This document shows, one piece after another, positions 42,791 through 51,407 of a DNA stretch of 64,000 nt. Position 1 is the stretch's first letter; each line of letters opens with the position of its first letter. The notes beneath the pieces are model-generated. The model worked only from the letters and a program-made list of their open reading frames with translations, had not been told where the DNA came from and ran no database searches. Location: contig NZ_KE386573.1 in the NCBI RefSeq assembly GCF_000427685.1, positions 1,658,938-1,722,937 of the forward strand, written 5' to 3'. The position numbers and the translations under genes are program-made. This stretch comes from Haloplanus natans DSM 17983. Lineage in GTDB: Archaea > Halobacteriota > Halobacteria > Halobacteriales > Haloferacaceae.

Positions 42791-44365
42791 CTAATCGTGC
42801 CGGAAGCACCGCGTTCCGGTGAACGCCATCGCCATATCGTGCTCGTCGGCGGCGGCGATCACGTCCTCGTCGTTGACGGAGCCGCCGGGTTGGACGACGG
42901 CCGAAACGCCGGATTTCGCCGCCTCCTCCACCCCGTCCGGGAACGGGAAGAAGGCGTCCGAGGCCATCACCGCACCCTGAGCGTCTTTCCCCTCGGCGTG
43001 TTCCTCCGTTTTCATCGCCGCCAGCCGCACGGCGTCGACGCGGCTGACCTGTCCCATCCCGATGCCGACCGTCTCCGTCCCCGACGCGAACAGGATGGCG
43101 TTCGATTTGACGTGTTTCAGCGTCCGCCACGCGAACAGCATCGTCTCTATCTCCTCGTCGGTGGGGTCGCGCTCCGTGACGATTTCGAGGTCGTCTCGGG
43201 TCGGTGTCCAGTCGTCGCGCTCTTGGACGAGACGGCCGCCAGTCAGGGGCTTCTCCGTCAGCGTCCCCGTCCGCTCGCTCAACTCGCCCACGTCGAGGAC
43301 CCGGAGGTTCTCCGTCTCGGTCAGTACGTCGAGGGCGCCGTCGGTGTAGCCGGGCGCAACGACGACTTCCTTGAACGACTCGACGATGGAGTCGGCCGTC
43401 TCGGCGTCACAGGGGCGGTTCAGTGCAACGATACCGCCGAACGCGCTCATCGCGTCGGTCGCGAGGGCGTCGTCGTAGGCCCGGACGAGCGAGTCGGCCG
43501 TCGCACACCCCGCCGGGTTGGTGTGTTTGATGACCGCCGCGGCCGGTTCCTCGAACTCCCGGATCAGGTCGAGCGCCGCGTCGGCGTCGTTGTAGTTGTT
43601 GTACGAGAGCGCCTTCGCCCCCTCGTTCAGTTGGGGGGCGCCGACGACACTCGCCTCGTCGCTCGTGGCGTCGGCGTAGAGCGCCGCCTCCTGGTGGGGA
43701 TTCTCACCGTAGCGAAGCGTCCGGCTCCGATCGTCGGAGACGACGCGGCGGGTGGGGAACTGCCCAGCGTCGTCGCCCTCGACACGCACCTCGCCGTCGT
43801 CGACGGTGACTCGATCCTCCGCGAACCACTTCACTGCGCGCGGGTAGGCCTTGAACTCCGCCTCGTGAAGGACGCGGCGTTTCAGGTCGTCGGCGTCGTC
43901 GCCCTCGTAGACGGGCACCGCCTCCTGAGTGACGATGGGGCCGGCGTCGAGTTCCTCCGTGGCGACGTGGACCGTACAGCCCGTGGTGCGGACGCCCGCG
44001 TCGAGTGCCTGCTGGTGGGCGTCCTCGCCACGGAACGCCGGGAGCAGGGAGGGGTGGACGTTGAGGACGGTGGGCAGGGCGTCGAGCACGTCCGACGAGA
44101 GGACGCGCATGTACCCGTCCATACAGACCAGATCGAACTCGTAGTCGTCGAGGTGGTCGAGCACCCGTGCCTCGTGGTCGGCGCGAGTGTCGTCGCCGCG
44201 TTCGACGACTTCGGTCGGGATGCCGCGGTCGGCGGCCGCCGAGAGCACCGGCGCGGACTCGTGGTCCGTGAGGACCGCCGCCACCTCGGCGCCGCCGGGC
44301 GCCAGATCCGCGATGTGCATGAGGTTCCGTCCGCGATTGCCGGCGAGCCCTGCGAGTCGTATCAT
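42791..44365 (-). CDS. GAR formyltransferase - AICAR formyltransferase fusion (PurN-PurH type)
   Basis: 524 residues. The N-terminal 190 match PurN, GAR formyltransferase ([27 protein letters not shown] with catalytic His, [17 protein letters not shown]). From about 215 on it is the AICAR transformylase half of PurH ([62 protein letters not shown]). The IMP cyclohydrolase domain that normally precedes it in PurH is absent, so another protein must close the ring, as with archaeal PurO. This makes one protein for both formyl transfers. Confidence 0.9.
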   Translation of the reverse strand: MIRLAGLAGNRGRNLMHIADLAPGGAEVAAVLTDHESAPVLSAAADRGIPTEVVERGDDTRADHEARVLDHLDDYEFDLVCMDGYMRVLSSDVLDALPTVLNVHPSLLPAFRGEDAHQQALDAGVRTTGCTVHVATEELDAGPIVTQEAVPVYEGDDADDLKRRVLHEAEFKAYPRAVKWFAEDRVTVDDGEVRVEGDDAGQFPTRRVVSDDRSRTLRYGENPHQEAALYADATSDEASVVGAPQLNEGAKALSYNNYNDADAALDLIREFEEPAAAVIKHTNPAGCATADSLVRAYDDALATDAMSAFGGIVALNRPCDAETADSIVESFKEVVVAPGYTDGALDVLTETENLRVLDVGELSERTGTLTEKPLTGGRLVQERDDWTPTRDDLEIVTERDPTDEEIETMLFAWRTLKHVKSNAILFASGTETVGIGMGQVSRVDAVRLAAMKTEEHAEGKDAQGAVMASDAFFPFPDGVEEAAKSGVSAVVQPGGSVNDEDVIAAADEHDMAMAFTGTRCFRHD

Positions 44366-44485
44366 GATCGAGGGAGGTTCGCGCGAGGGAAAAACAGTTG
44401 CGACTCTCTGTACGGCCTCGAGGTGATCGATAATAACGTATTTGTTACAAAAGATTCATAAGACAGATTCACCTAATTGTGCCGT

Positions 44486-45814
44486 ATGAGTCGTAGCGTT
44501 TCTGATGTCCTGTCTGGGCCTCATCGTGGCGAATCTATTCGACTAACGGTAAGCGTTACCGGTGACCCTGGGGACATCAGAAACGCGATCGAAGACGCCG
44601 GAGGTTTGGTTCATAACACCGACCGTTTCGGTCAACTGGATGCCACGGTTCCAGAGACTGAGGTCCGCCCTCTTTATAAGCGAGACGATGTTTATACGCT
44701 TAACGCCGAGGGGGATATCGAACTAGCCACCGAGGGAAACTAACGAATACTTCCCCCTGGATTGACAGTTACGACGCACTCTGTCAGGCTACTAATCAAT
44801 CCTACAGGCAACTCCTTAGACTAGACGAGGTGCCCTCTAGGGGAGAGGGAATTGATATTGCAATCGTCGATAGCCTCTATGCACTGCCAGCAGACGATCC
44901 ACTCGAATCGAAGATTGAGGGACAACATGATCTCTCGCATCGGGGTAACGAGCAACAAAAAGAGTGGTATCACGGCTACCTGACCTTCGACATTCTACAT
45001 GCTCTGGTTCCGGACGCTCGCTTCCATTTATACCGGGTGAAAACCGCCCGGCGAACCCGACGTGAGAGAGGGGAAACCGACGAACGTCGACAGCGTGGCC
45101 GGAAACGACATAATCAAGCAGGCGATCGGACAGGCGATCGACGACGGGATCGACGTGGTCAATTTATCGCTGGGAAGACTGCATACGTTCTGTCAAAAAT
45201 GCGTATTCGATGGACCGATCGCTGCACTCCATCGGAACGACACCTCGGTGGTTGCGGCGATCGGAAACGAACACGCCAACCGGCGATACGAACACGTCCT
45301 TTGCCCTGCGCTAACCGAGGAGACGATTTCCGTCGGAGGTGTCACGAACGCGTGTCTGGGATCTGTCGAACGAGTCATAAACGATAGACGGATCTGGGTG
45401 GATACGGAAGACATCGAGTCCGTACCCTACGACAGACAGGGCCCGTACTGCAGTTTCAAAGGGTGCGAGGTCGGTAGTAACGACTGTCAAAATAATCGCA
45501 CTGAAATTCCGTACGAGCACAATATCCAGTCTTACCGGGGTAATCCGGAGCTTCTGGCACCTGCCCAGAAACCCGACTTTGCGGATCGGTCCGAGGGACA
45601 AGCCGCATTCGCAATGGGCACCAGTTTCGCGGCACCGATCGTGGCGGGTGTCGTGGCCCGACTGCGGAGTATGGACACGACGGCCACGGTGTCGGACCGG
45701 GTTCGGAGTGCAGTTCTTTCCGGAAGCGACACCGTATACACGGACCATACCACGTACAACCGGCTCAACGCGGCTGACGCTCTGGAAATCCTCCGTAAAT
45801 CGGAGAAAGATTGA
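44486..45814 (+). pseudogene. Cytoplasmic subtilisin-like (S8) protease, broken by two frameshifts
   Basis: Three open pieces join into one S8 protease. 44486-44743 is an I9-like pro-domain (RLTVSVTGDPGDIRNAIEDA, FGQLDATVPETEVR, DDVYTLN). A frame change of one missing base at about 44740 leads to 44744-45040 with the catalytic Asp (IDIAIVDS, codon 44869) and His (EWYHGYLTFDIL, codon 44971). A one-base gain in the A-run at 45040-45043 leads to 45041-45814 with VVNLSLG, the oxyanion Asn (AAIGNEH) and the Ser (GTSFAAPIVAG, codon 45623). All catalytic residues survive. No signal peptide is present. The base composition is richer in A/T than the flanks. The breaks could be real, sequencing errors or recoding. 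Confidence 0.75.
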
Positions 45815-45850
45815 TCCGAGATACAATCCAAGGGGTGTCCGAATCACCCA

Positions 45851-46168
45851 ATGGACGATTCGATGGATATTCTACTGGAACGGATGGCAGAGGCGGAGAC
45901 TGTCCCCGAACTCCAGACCCACGTTCTGGCGTTCAACAAGTACGCGGACGAGCATTTCGGTAGCGGGGACGTCGAGTTCGCAGGCGAAGAGGACGTTTCG
46001 GATACGAGAGTCGACACGCTGGTGACTTGGATCGAGGCGCTACAAGATCGAATGGAGGAGGTCACCAGACACGACCGTATCGAGAGCTACTCCATCACGG
46101 TAAGCGGCAGTCTGACTGGCCCTTCCGTTTCCGTCGGTGTCACCTGCTTACCGGACGATCCGGAATGA
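45851..46168 (+). CDS. Small helical protein downstream of the S8 protease
   Basis: 105-residue acidic protein that I do not recognise. Residues 1-75 are helical (MDILLERMAEAETVPELQTH, then a second and third helix ending ALQDRMEEVTRH), and the last 30 form strands (IESYSITVSGSLTG, VSVGVTCL). Single Cys near the end. It starts 36 bp after the protease stop on the same strand and shares the lower-GC composition, so it is probably part of the same transcript. A role as partner, substrate or inhibitor of the protease is possible but only by position. Confidence 0.65.
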   Translation: MDDSMDILLERMAEAETVPELQTHVLAFNKYADEHFGSGDVEFAGEEDVSDTRVDTLVTWIEALQDRMEEVTRHDRIESYSITVSGSLTGPSVSVGVTCLPDDPE

Positions 46169-46325
46169 ATCCCATCCGAGAACGATAGCCCGAACGAGGT
46201 GGGAGCACCTCCCGCCCGCAACCCCCGATTCGGACGTGGTAGGTCGGGATGGGACACGAAGAGCGACCGCTCCCGTGAAGCGGGGGACCGGTACGCTTTT
46301 GAGTCGTCCCCGGACACTCCCGCCC

Positions 46326-47717
46326 ATGACGGATCTGCCACGGAGCGACCCGCTCGCGGCCGTCTCGCCGCTCGACGGGCGCTACGCGCGCTACACCGAA
46401 CCGCTGGTTCCCTACGCCAGCGAGTCGGCGCTCATGCGGGCCCGGGTTCGCGTCGAAGTCGAGTATCTGCTCACGCTTGCCGACCTCGATGCGACGCCCA
46501 TCGCCATCGACGGCGCGGAACGCGAGGCCCTGCGCGACTGCTACGACGCCTTCGACGCCGAGGACGCCCGCCTGATCAAGCGCCTCGAAACCGAGGGCGC
46601 CGACGGCTACAGCGCGACCAATCACGACGTGAAAGCGGTGGAGTACTTCCTGCGGACGCGGACTCGCGAGTCGCTTCACCCCTGGATACATTTCGGCCTG
46701 ACCAGCGAGGACGTGAACAACCTCGCACACCGCCTCCTGCTCGAACCGGCCGTCGAAGACGTACTGCTTCCCGCGCTCGCGGAAGTGCGAGACGAACTTA
46801 CAACGCTGGCTCGGGAGTACCGGGAGACGCCGATGCTCGCCCGGACGCACGGCCAACCGGCGACGCCGACGACGTTCGGGAAGGAGATGGCCGTCGTCGC
46901 CGCCCGCCTCGGGCGGACGATGGGGCGGGTTCGCGACGCGGCGGACGGCCTCTCGGGCAAACTCGCCGGCGCCTCGGGCACCTACGCTGCTCACGTCGCG
47001 GCCTACCCCGACGTGGACTGGCCGGCCGTCGCCCGCGAGTTCGTGACCGACCTCGGCCTCGACCACACGCCGCTTTCGACACAGGTCAACCCCTGTGACG
47101 ACCTGGCCACCCTGTTCGACGCGTTCCGCGGCGTCAACAACGTCCTTCTCGACCTAGACCGGGACGCGTGGCTCTACGTCTCGGATCGCTACCTCGGCCA
47201 GCGGGCCGTCGAGGGCGAGACGGGGTCGTCGACGATGCCCCACAAGGTCAACCCCATCGACTTCGAGAACAGCGAGGGCAACCTCTCGAAGGCCAACTCC
47301 GATCTGACCTTCCTGGCCGACTACGTGACCACCTCGCGGCTCCAGCGCGACCTCTCGGATTCGACGGTCAAGCGGAACGTGGGCGCCGCGCTCGGTCACT
47401 GCCTCATCGCCTACCGAAAAACGGAAGCCGGCCTCGGGAAGGTCGTCCCGAACGAGCGGGTGATGCGCGAGGAACTGGAGGCGACGCCCGAAGTGATCGG
47501 CGAGGCGGTCCAGACGATCCTGCGCCGCGAGGGCGACACCGAGGCCTACGAGCGCGTGAAGGACCTCACGCGTGGCGAGCGGGTCACGATCGAGGACTTC
47601 CGGGCGCTGTTCGACGACCTGGACGTGGACGAGTCGGTGCGCGAGGAGCTTCGGGCGTTGACGCCGGCGGGGTATACGGGTCGGGCGGCGTCGTTGACTG
47701 AGAGGCCGCCGGAGTAG
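46326..47717 (+). CDS. purB: Adenylosuccinate lyase
   Basis: 463-residue fumarase/aspartase superfamily enzyme that releases fumarate from SAICAR and adenylosuccinate. Seen: SPLDGRYARYTEPLVPYASE, TNHDVKAVEYFLR, HFGLTSEDVNNLAH, ARTHGQPATPTTFGKEMAV and the signature GSSTMPHKVNPIDFEN. I start at MTDLPRSD by homology to other PurB proteins; the longer frame overlaps the preceding small gene. The last nine codons (ASLTERPPE) lie within the first unit of a 35-nt tandem repeat that follows. Confidence 0.95.
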   Translation: MTDLPRSDPLAAVSPLDGRYARYTEPLVPYASESALMRARVRVEVEYLLTLADLDATPIAIDGAEREALRDCYDAFDAEDARLIKRLETEGADGYSATNHDVKAVEYFLRTRTRESLHPWIHFGLTSEDVNNLAHRLLLEPAVEDVLLPALAEVRDELTTLAREYRETPMLARTHGQPATPTTFGKEMAVVAARLGRTMGRVRDAADGLSGKLAGASGTYAAHVAAYPDVDWPAVAREFVTDLGLDHTPLSTQVNPCDDLATLFDAFRGVNNVLLDLDRDAWLYVSDRYLGQRAVEGETGSSTMPHKVNPIDFENSEGNLSKANSDLTFLADYVTTSRLQRDLSDSTVKRNVGAALGHCLIAYRKTEAGLGKVVPNERVMREELEATPEVIGEAVQTILRREGDTEAYERVKDLTRGERVTIEDFRALFDDLDVDESVREELRALTPAGYTGRAASLTERPPE

Positions 47718-47803
47718 GGGCGGCGTCGTTGGCTGAGAGGCCGCCGGAGTAGGGGCGGCGTCGTTGGCTGAGAGGCCGCCGGAGTAGGGGCGGCGTCGTT
47801 GGC
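47684..47803 (+). repeat. Tandem repeat, 35-nt unit, three full copies plus partial
   Basis: Units start at 47691, 47726 and 47761, with partial sequence before and after. Each contains TCGTTGGCTGAGAGGCCGCC then GGAGTAGGGGCGGCG. The first differs by one base (GACTG for GGCTG). Within each unit GCCGCC and GGCGGC can pair around GGAGTAGG. The purB stop (TAG, 47715-47717) lies in unit 1. Confidence 0.92.
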
Positions 47804-47900
47804 GGACTCGGAAGCGACCGAGCGAGGGTCGGTGCCAGGTACCCGACGCCGGTGTCGACGGTGCGCAACCCATTTTACTCGCGGCGTCATACGTGCAGGT

Positions 47901-48245
47901 ATGACGTTCCAACCCGGGAGCGACCTCGACGCCGAGACCGTGCAGGAGCGAGTCGACGCCGCCATCGAGGACAACGACGTCGTCCTGTTCATGAAGGGCA
48001 ATCGGCTCATGCCCCAGTGTGGCTACTCCCAGCGCGCGCTCGAACTGATCGATCAGTACGTCGACGACTTCGAGACGGTCGACGTGCTCCCGGCGCTGCC
48101 GGAGTTCCGCGAGGCCCTCGAGTCCCACAGCGGGTGGGAGACGACGCCACAGACGTACGTCGAGGGCGAGTTCGTCGGCGGGAGCGACGTCCTCGCGGAA
48201 CTCGACGAGCGAGGCGAACTCGAGGCGACGCTCGCGGGCGAGTAG
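47901..48245 (+). CDS. Monothiol glutaredoxin
   Basis: 114-residue Grx4/GrxD-type protein, involved in Fe-S cluster transfer. The active site is CGYS in KGNRLMPQCGYSQRALELI, and the glutathione-binding pieces TTPQTYVEGEFVGGSDVL and VLFMKG are conserved. A TATA-like ATTTTAC lies 23-29 nt before the ATG. It stands alone between purB and the next gene. Confidence 0.93.
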   Translation: MTFQPGSDLDAETVQERVDAAIEDNDVVLFMKGNRLMPQCGYSQRALELIDQYVDDFETVDVLPALPEFREALESHSGWETTPQTYVEGEFVGGSDVLAELDERGELEATLAGE

Positions 48246-48349
48246 CCCGACCTGTTCGTCGTCCAATGCGAACAGCAGGTCATATAAGCATACGCCCCGT
48301 ACAGTCCGGTAGACGGGCGTAGTGGTGCCACCTTCGCCGAGAACAAACT

Positions 48350-48910
48350 ATGTCAGGCCGCGTATATCGACTCCATTCGACGCTCGAACTGCCACTCGAA
48401 GACGTGCAGGACTACTTCGAGGGGGACCCCGATCTCCCCCCCGAAATCGCCGACGTAACCCTCACCCGACGAAACAACACGCTCATCCTCAAGGCCGTCT
48501 CGGAAGACGAGAACTTGAGCAAGTACACTCCCACCGCCCAGCTGAAAGCGAGCGTCACCGAGACGCGAGTGTACGAGGAGGAGCCGCCACGCGCCGGCGG
48601 GCCGTGGCAGGAGGAAGAGGAGGAGATTCCCTCCGAACTCGTCGAGTTCGCCTGCTTCAAAGGCGACCGCGAGACGGTGCTTCAGAACACCGCGCTCCAG
48701 TACCCCATGTTCCTCGTGCTCCGGGACATCGCCCGGATGGCCGAGAAGGGGACGCTCACCGCCATCGTCGAGGAGGACGACGAACTCACGGCGACACGGA
48801 TCGTCGAGGGCGAGGACCGCCCCGCCTCCGTCGAAGTCGTCGAGAACCCCAGCCAGTCCCAGGCCGAGAAAAACGGCGTGAACTGGCGGGACAACCAGTT
48901 CATCAGCTAG
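48350..48910 (+). CDS. Conserved haloarchaeal protein
   Basis: 186-residue acidic soluble protein that I cannot place functionally. The N-terminal half is beta-rich (RVYRLHSTLELPLEDVQDYF, IADVTLTRRNNTLILKAV, KYTPTAQLKASVTETRV), then an acidic linker (WQEEEEEIPSE) and a helical part (FACFKGDRETVLQNTALQYP, FLVLRDIARMAEKG) and a disordered end. One Cys. A TATA-like CATATAAG lies near 48280. A T-run right after the stop (GCGTTTTTTCGCC) may act as terminator. Confidence 0.75.
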   Translation: MSGRVYRLHSTLELPLEDVQDYFEGDPDLPPEIADVTLTRRNNTLILKAVSEDENLSKYTPTAQLKASVTETRVYEEEPPRAGGPWQEEEEEIPSELVEFACFKGDRETVLQNTALQYPMFLVLRDIARMAEKGTLTAIVEEDDELTATRIVEGEDRPASVEVVENPSQSQAEKNGVNWRDNQFIS

Positions 48911-49246
48911 CGAACGCGTTTTTTCGCCGGCGACGCCGCATACGGACCGCCGTGGCCGTGTCGACGACGGCCGGGTCCGCCCCGCGACCCATCTCACACG
49001 CCGGGTCGTTCGCCGTGTCGCCGCCGGAATCCGGGCCGGGTGTCTTCCAGTTCGGTCACCGGCCCGTCGGGGCCACCTCGAATCCGGCGTGTCTATCGGC
49101 TCGCTCGCCTCGTTCCGTGACGAAGGACGAGCGGTCGGCGCGGTGTCCGCATACGACCGTGTTTCGGAGCGCCGTGCGTGAGGGTATCGGACTCCACGGC
49201 GGCGTCGTACCGGACCCTTTAATCCGGGGGCCACCAACTGGTCGGT
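48911..49246. other. 336-bp intergenic stretch without a convincing gene
   Basis: It begins with a T-rich run (TTTTTT, about 48918-48923), a candidate terminator for the gene before. Open frames here are Arg/Pro-rich and show no family. A TATA-like TTTAAT at 49218-49223 lies 24-29 nt before the ATG at 49247. I see nothing else. Confidence 0.5.
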
Positions 49247-49429
49247 ATGGGTTTTGGGAGCTACGACGAATCCGAACAGGAGAACCAGAACGTCGACACC
49301 GACGACGACGGTGAGGGCGTCGCCGTCCACGAGAACGACCACGAGGGGACGGTCACCTTCGAGACGGACGCGTCGACCGACGACCTGATCGACCAGCTCG
49401 GCGAGATGAAAGACGGCGACGACGAGTAA
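49247..49429 (+). CDS. DUF5786-like small acidic protein
   Basis: 60-residue, very acidic protein. It begins MGFGSYDESEQENQ, then a Glu/Asp-rich stretch and VAVHENDHEGTVTFETDAST and DDLIDQLGEMKD. This matches the small haloarchaeal DUF5786 family, whose function is unknown. A TATA-like TTTAAT at 49218-49223 supports the start. It is followed at 27 bp by copy 5 of the palindromic element. Confidence 0.82.
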   Translation: MGFGSYDESEQENQNVDTDDDGEGVAVHENDHEGTVTFETDASTDDLIDQLGEMKDGDDE

Positions 49430-49455
49430 TCGCGACTCCCCGTTTTCGACGATTC

Positions 49456-49537
49456 ATACGGTTTAGTGTAAGTCATTCCCGGTGGGTCGCCAGGACGGGT
49501 CGGCGACCCACCGGTACCCAGTTACAGTAAACACTAT
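49456..49537. repeat. 82-bp palindromic intergenic element, copy 5
   Basis: ATACGGTTTAGTGTAAGTC, core CCCGGTGGGTCGCC, right arm GGCGACCCACCGGTACCCAG ending TTACAGTAAACACTAT. It has the same 82-bp length. By its AAGTCATT left arm it is oriented like copy 1, while its loop reads as if inverted relative to the arms. It lies 77 bp before the PAPS reductase family start. Confidence 0.92.
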
Positions 49538-49613
49538 CACGCCCCCGAGATGGCCGCAACGTCAGTCGGAGTCAAAAGCTACTTGCCGGGGGCTAATGAC
49601 ATATAATTAGACG

Positions 49614-50582
49614 ATGAACGAGTTCCCCGACTACCTCGACGTCGACTACACGGACGGCGAGGGCGAGACCCCGGACGACTATCCGACGCTCGAGGACAAG
49701 ATCGAGAAGGCCATCGCGGTCACCCGCGCGGGCTTGGAACAGTACGAGAACCCCGCTGTGATGTGGACCGGTGGTAAGGACTCGACGCTCACCCTGTATT
49801 TCATCAAGGAGGTCGCCGAGCAGTTCGGCCTCGAGACGCCGCCCGCGGTGTTCATCGACCACTACCAGCATTTCGACGCCATCCACGACTTCGTGGCCCA
49901 CTGGGCCGAGGAGTGGGACCTCGACGTGATCTACGCGAAAAACGAGGACGTGGGCGCGTACATCGAGGAACACGGCCTCGAACCGGGCGACGACATCCCC
50001 ATCGCGGACCTGTCCGAACACAACCAGCACCACGTTCGCAACATCCTCGAGTACGAGGAAGACACCTTCCCGTTCCTGCTCGACACCTACGTGGGCAACC
50101 ACCTGCTGAAAACCGTCGCGCTCAACGACGCGCTGGAGGAGTACGACATCGACGGCGTCATCTCCGGCGTTCGCTGGGACGAACAGGAGGCGCGCGCGGA
50201 CGAGACGTTCTTCAGTCCGCGTCACGACCCCGACATCTACCCGCCCCACGACCGCATCCAGCCGATCCTGCAGTTCGCTGAACCGGACGTGTGGGACGCC
50301 TTCTGGAACTACGTCGTTCCGGATACGGTCGCGGACTTCCCGGACGACGGCTACGTCCCCCAGGGCGCCGACGACCTGCCCAACGGACTCACGCAGGACG
50401 ACATCCCCGTCAGCCCGAAGTACTTCGCCGGCTTCCGGTCACTCGGGAGCGAGGTCAGCACCGAGAAGTCCGACGAGGAGCCCGCGTGGCTCCAGGATAT
50501 GGCGAACACGACCGAACGCGCCGGCCGCGCCCAGGACAAGGAGGACCTCATGGAGCGCCTCCGTGACCTGGGCTACATGTAG
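49614..50582 (+). CDS. PAPS reductase family protein (adenine nucleotide alpha-hydrolase)
   Basis: 322 residues. PP-loop ATPase motif VMWTGGKDSTLTLYF at about 50-62, then FIDHYQHFDAIHDFV, VISGVRWDEQEARADETFF and RIQPILQFAEPDVWDAF. This is the PAPS/APS reductase or sulfate adenylyltransferase subunit 2 (CysD-like) family. A redox-active C-terminal Cys for reductase activity is not visible, so CysD-like adenylyl transfer or a modified role is likelier. No cysN partner is seen in this window. Substrate unknown. Confidence 0.85.
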   Translation: MNEFPDYLDVDYTDGEGETPDDYPTLEDKIEKAIAVTRAGLEQYENPAVMWTGGKDSTLTLYFIKEVAEQFGLETPPAVFIDHYQHFDAIHDFVAHWAEEWDLDVIYAKNEDVGAYIEEHGLEPGDDIPIADLSEHNQHHVRNILEYEEDTFPFLLDTYVGNHLLKTVALNDALEEYDIDGVISGVRWDEQEARADETFFSPRHDPDIYPPHDRIQPILQFAEPDVWDAFWNYVVPDTVADFPDDGYVPQGADDLPNGLTQDDIPVSPKYFAGFRSLGSEVSTEKSDEEPAWLQDMANTTERAGRAQDKEDLMERLRDLGYM

Positions 50583-50665
50583 CGAGTGTCGACTCGCTCG
50601 ACCGCGCCGAGACGCCGGGACGCCGAACCACAGCCCCTAACCCCTCGCCTCGCCTCACACCGGTA

Positions 50666-51376
50666 ATGACCGATCAATGGGCGAGCCTCTTTTCCGGCGG
50701 CAAGGACTCCTCGTGGGCGCTGTATCGCGCGCTCGAAGACGGCCTGAACGTGACGCGACTCGTGACCGTCCACCCCGGCGACGACTCCTATATGTATCAC
50801 GTCCCGGCGACGAACCTCGCGGCGCTGGCGGCCGAGAGTATCGGGATCGACCTCCTCGAAGTCGATCCGGGTAACCTCGGTGCCGAGGCGGCGACCGATT
50901 CGGCGGCACAGGGCGACGCCGAACTCGAACCGCTGGAGGCGGCGCTCGGCGAGTTGGCGGCCGAGATCGATCTCGTGGGCGTCACCGCCGGCGCCGTCGA
51001 GAGCGAGTTCCAGACGAGTCGCATCGAGGCGATGTGCGAGCGGTTGGGAATCGACCTCTACGCCCCACTCTGGCAGCGTGATCCGGTACGGCTGGCCGAG
51101 GAGATGCTCGACGCTGGTTTCGAAATTCTGATCGTACAGGTCGCAGCTGCCGGCCTCGACGAGTCCTGGCTCGGTCGCAGCCTCGACGCCGGCGCACTCG
51201 ACGAACTCGTCGCCCTGAACGAACGGTACGGGGTCCACCCCCTCGGCGAAGGCGGGGAGTTCGAGACGCTGGTAACGGACGGGCCACACATGGACCGCCC
51301 CATCGAACTGGCGTGGGAGCGGGTGTGGGAGGAGTCGCGCGGCCACCTGCGGGTAACGGACGCGTGGCTGGAGTGA
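50666..51376 (+). CDS. Diphthine-ammonia ligase-like protein (Dph6 family)
   Basis: 236-residue PP-loop ATPase that in eukaryotes and archaea completes diphthamide on elongation factor 2. Seen: ASLFSGGKDSSWALYRALED at the N-terminus, MYHVPATNLAALAAESIG, GVTAGAVESEFQTSRIE, and the family hallmark GEGGEFETLVTDGPHM near the end. Length and motifs match the archaeal TIGR00290 type. It follows the PAPS reductase gene by 83 bp on the same strand. Confidence 0.92.
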   Translation: MTDQWASLFSGGKDSSWALYRALEDGLNVTRLVTVHPGDDSYMYHVPATNLAALAAESIGIDLLEVDPGNLGAEAATDSAAQGDAELEPLEAALGELAAEIDLVGVTAGAVESEFQTSRIEAMCERLGIDLYAPLWQRDPVRLAEEMLDAGFEILIVQVAAAGLDESWLGRSLDAGALDELVALNERYGVHPLGEGGEFETLVTDGPHMDRPIELAWERVWEESRGHLRVTDAWLE

Positions 51377-51378
51377 CG

Positions 51379-51384
51379 TTATAT
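51379..51384 (+). promoter_or_regulatory. TATA box of pilin-like gene
   Basis: TTATAT, 24-29 nt before the ATG at 51408, directly after the Dph6 stop. This supports the chosen start and a separate promoter. Confidence 0.65.
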
Positions 51385-51407
51385 CCGTGCCGGCCGAACG
51401 GGGCCGT

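Noticed and set aside
45062..45814. Separate gene for the C-terminal part of the subtilase
   Set aside because: It would lack Asp and His; the preceding frame ends exactly at the right place to join it after a one-base change, so one broken gene is the better reading.
47684..47803. CRISPR array
   Set aside because: Units are contiguous without unique spacers; a plain tandem repeat.
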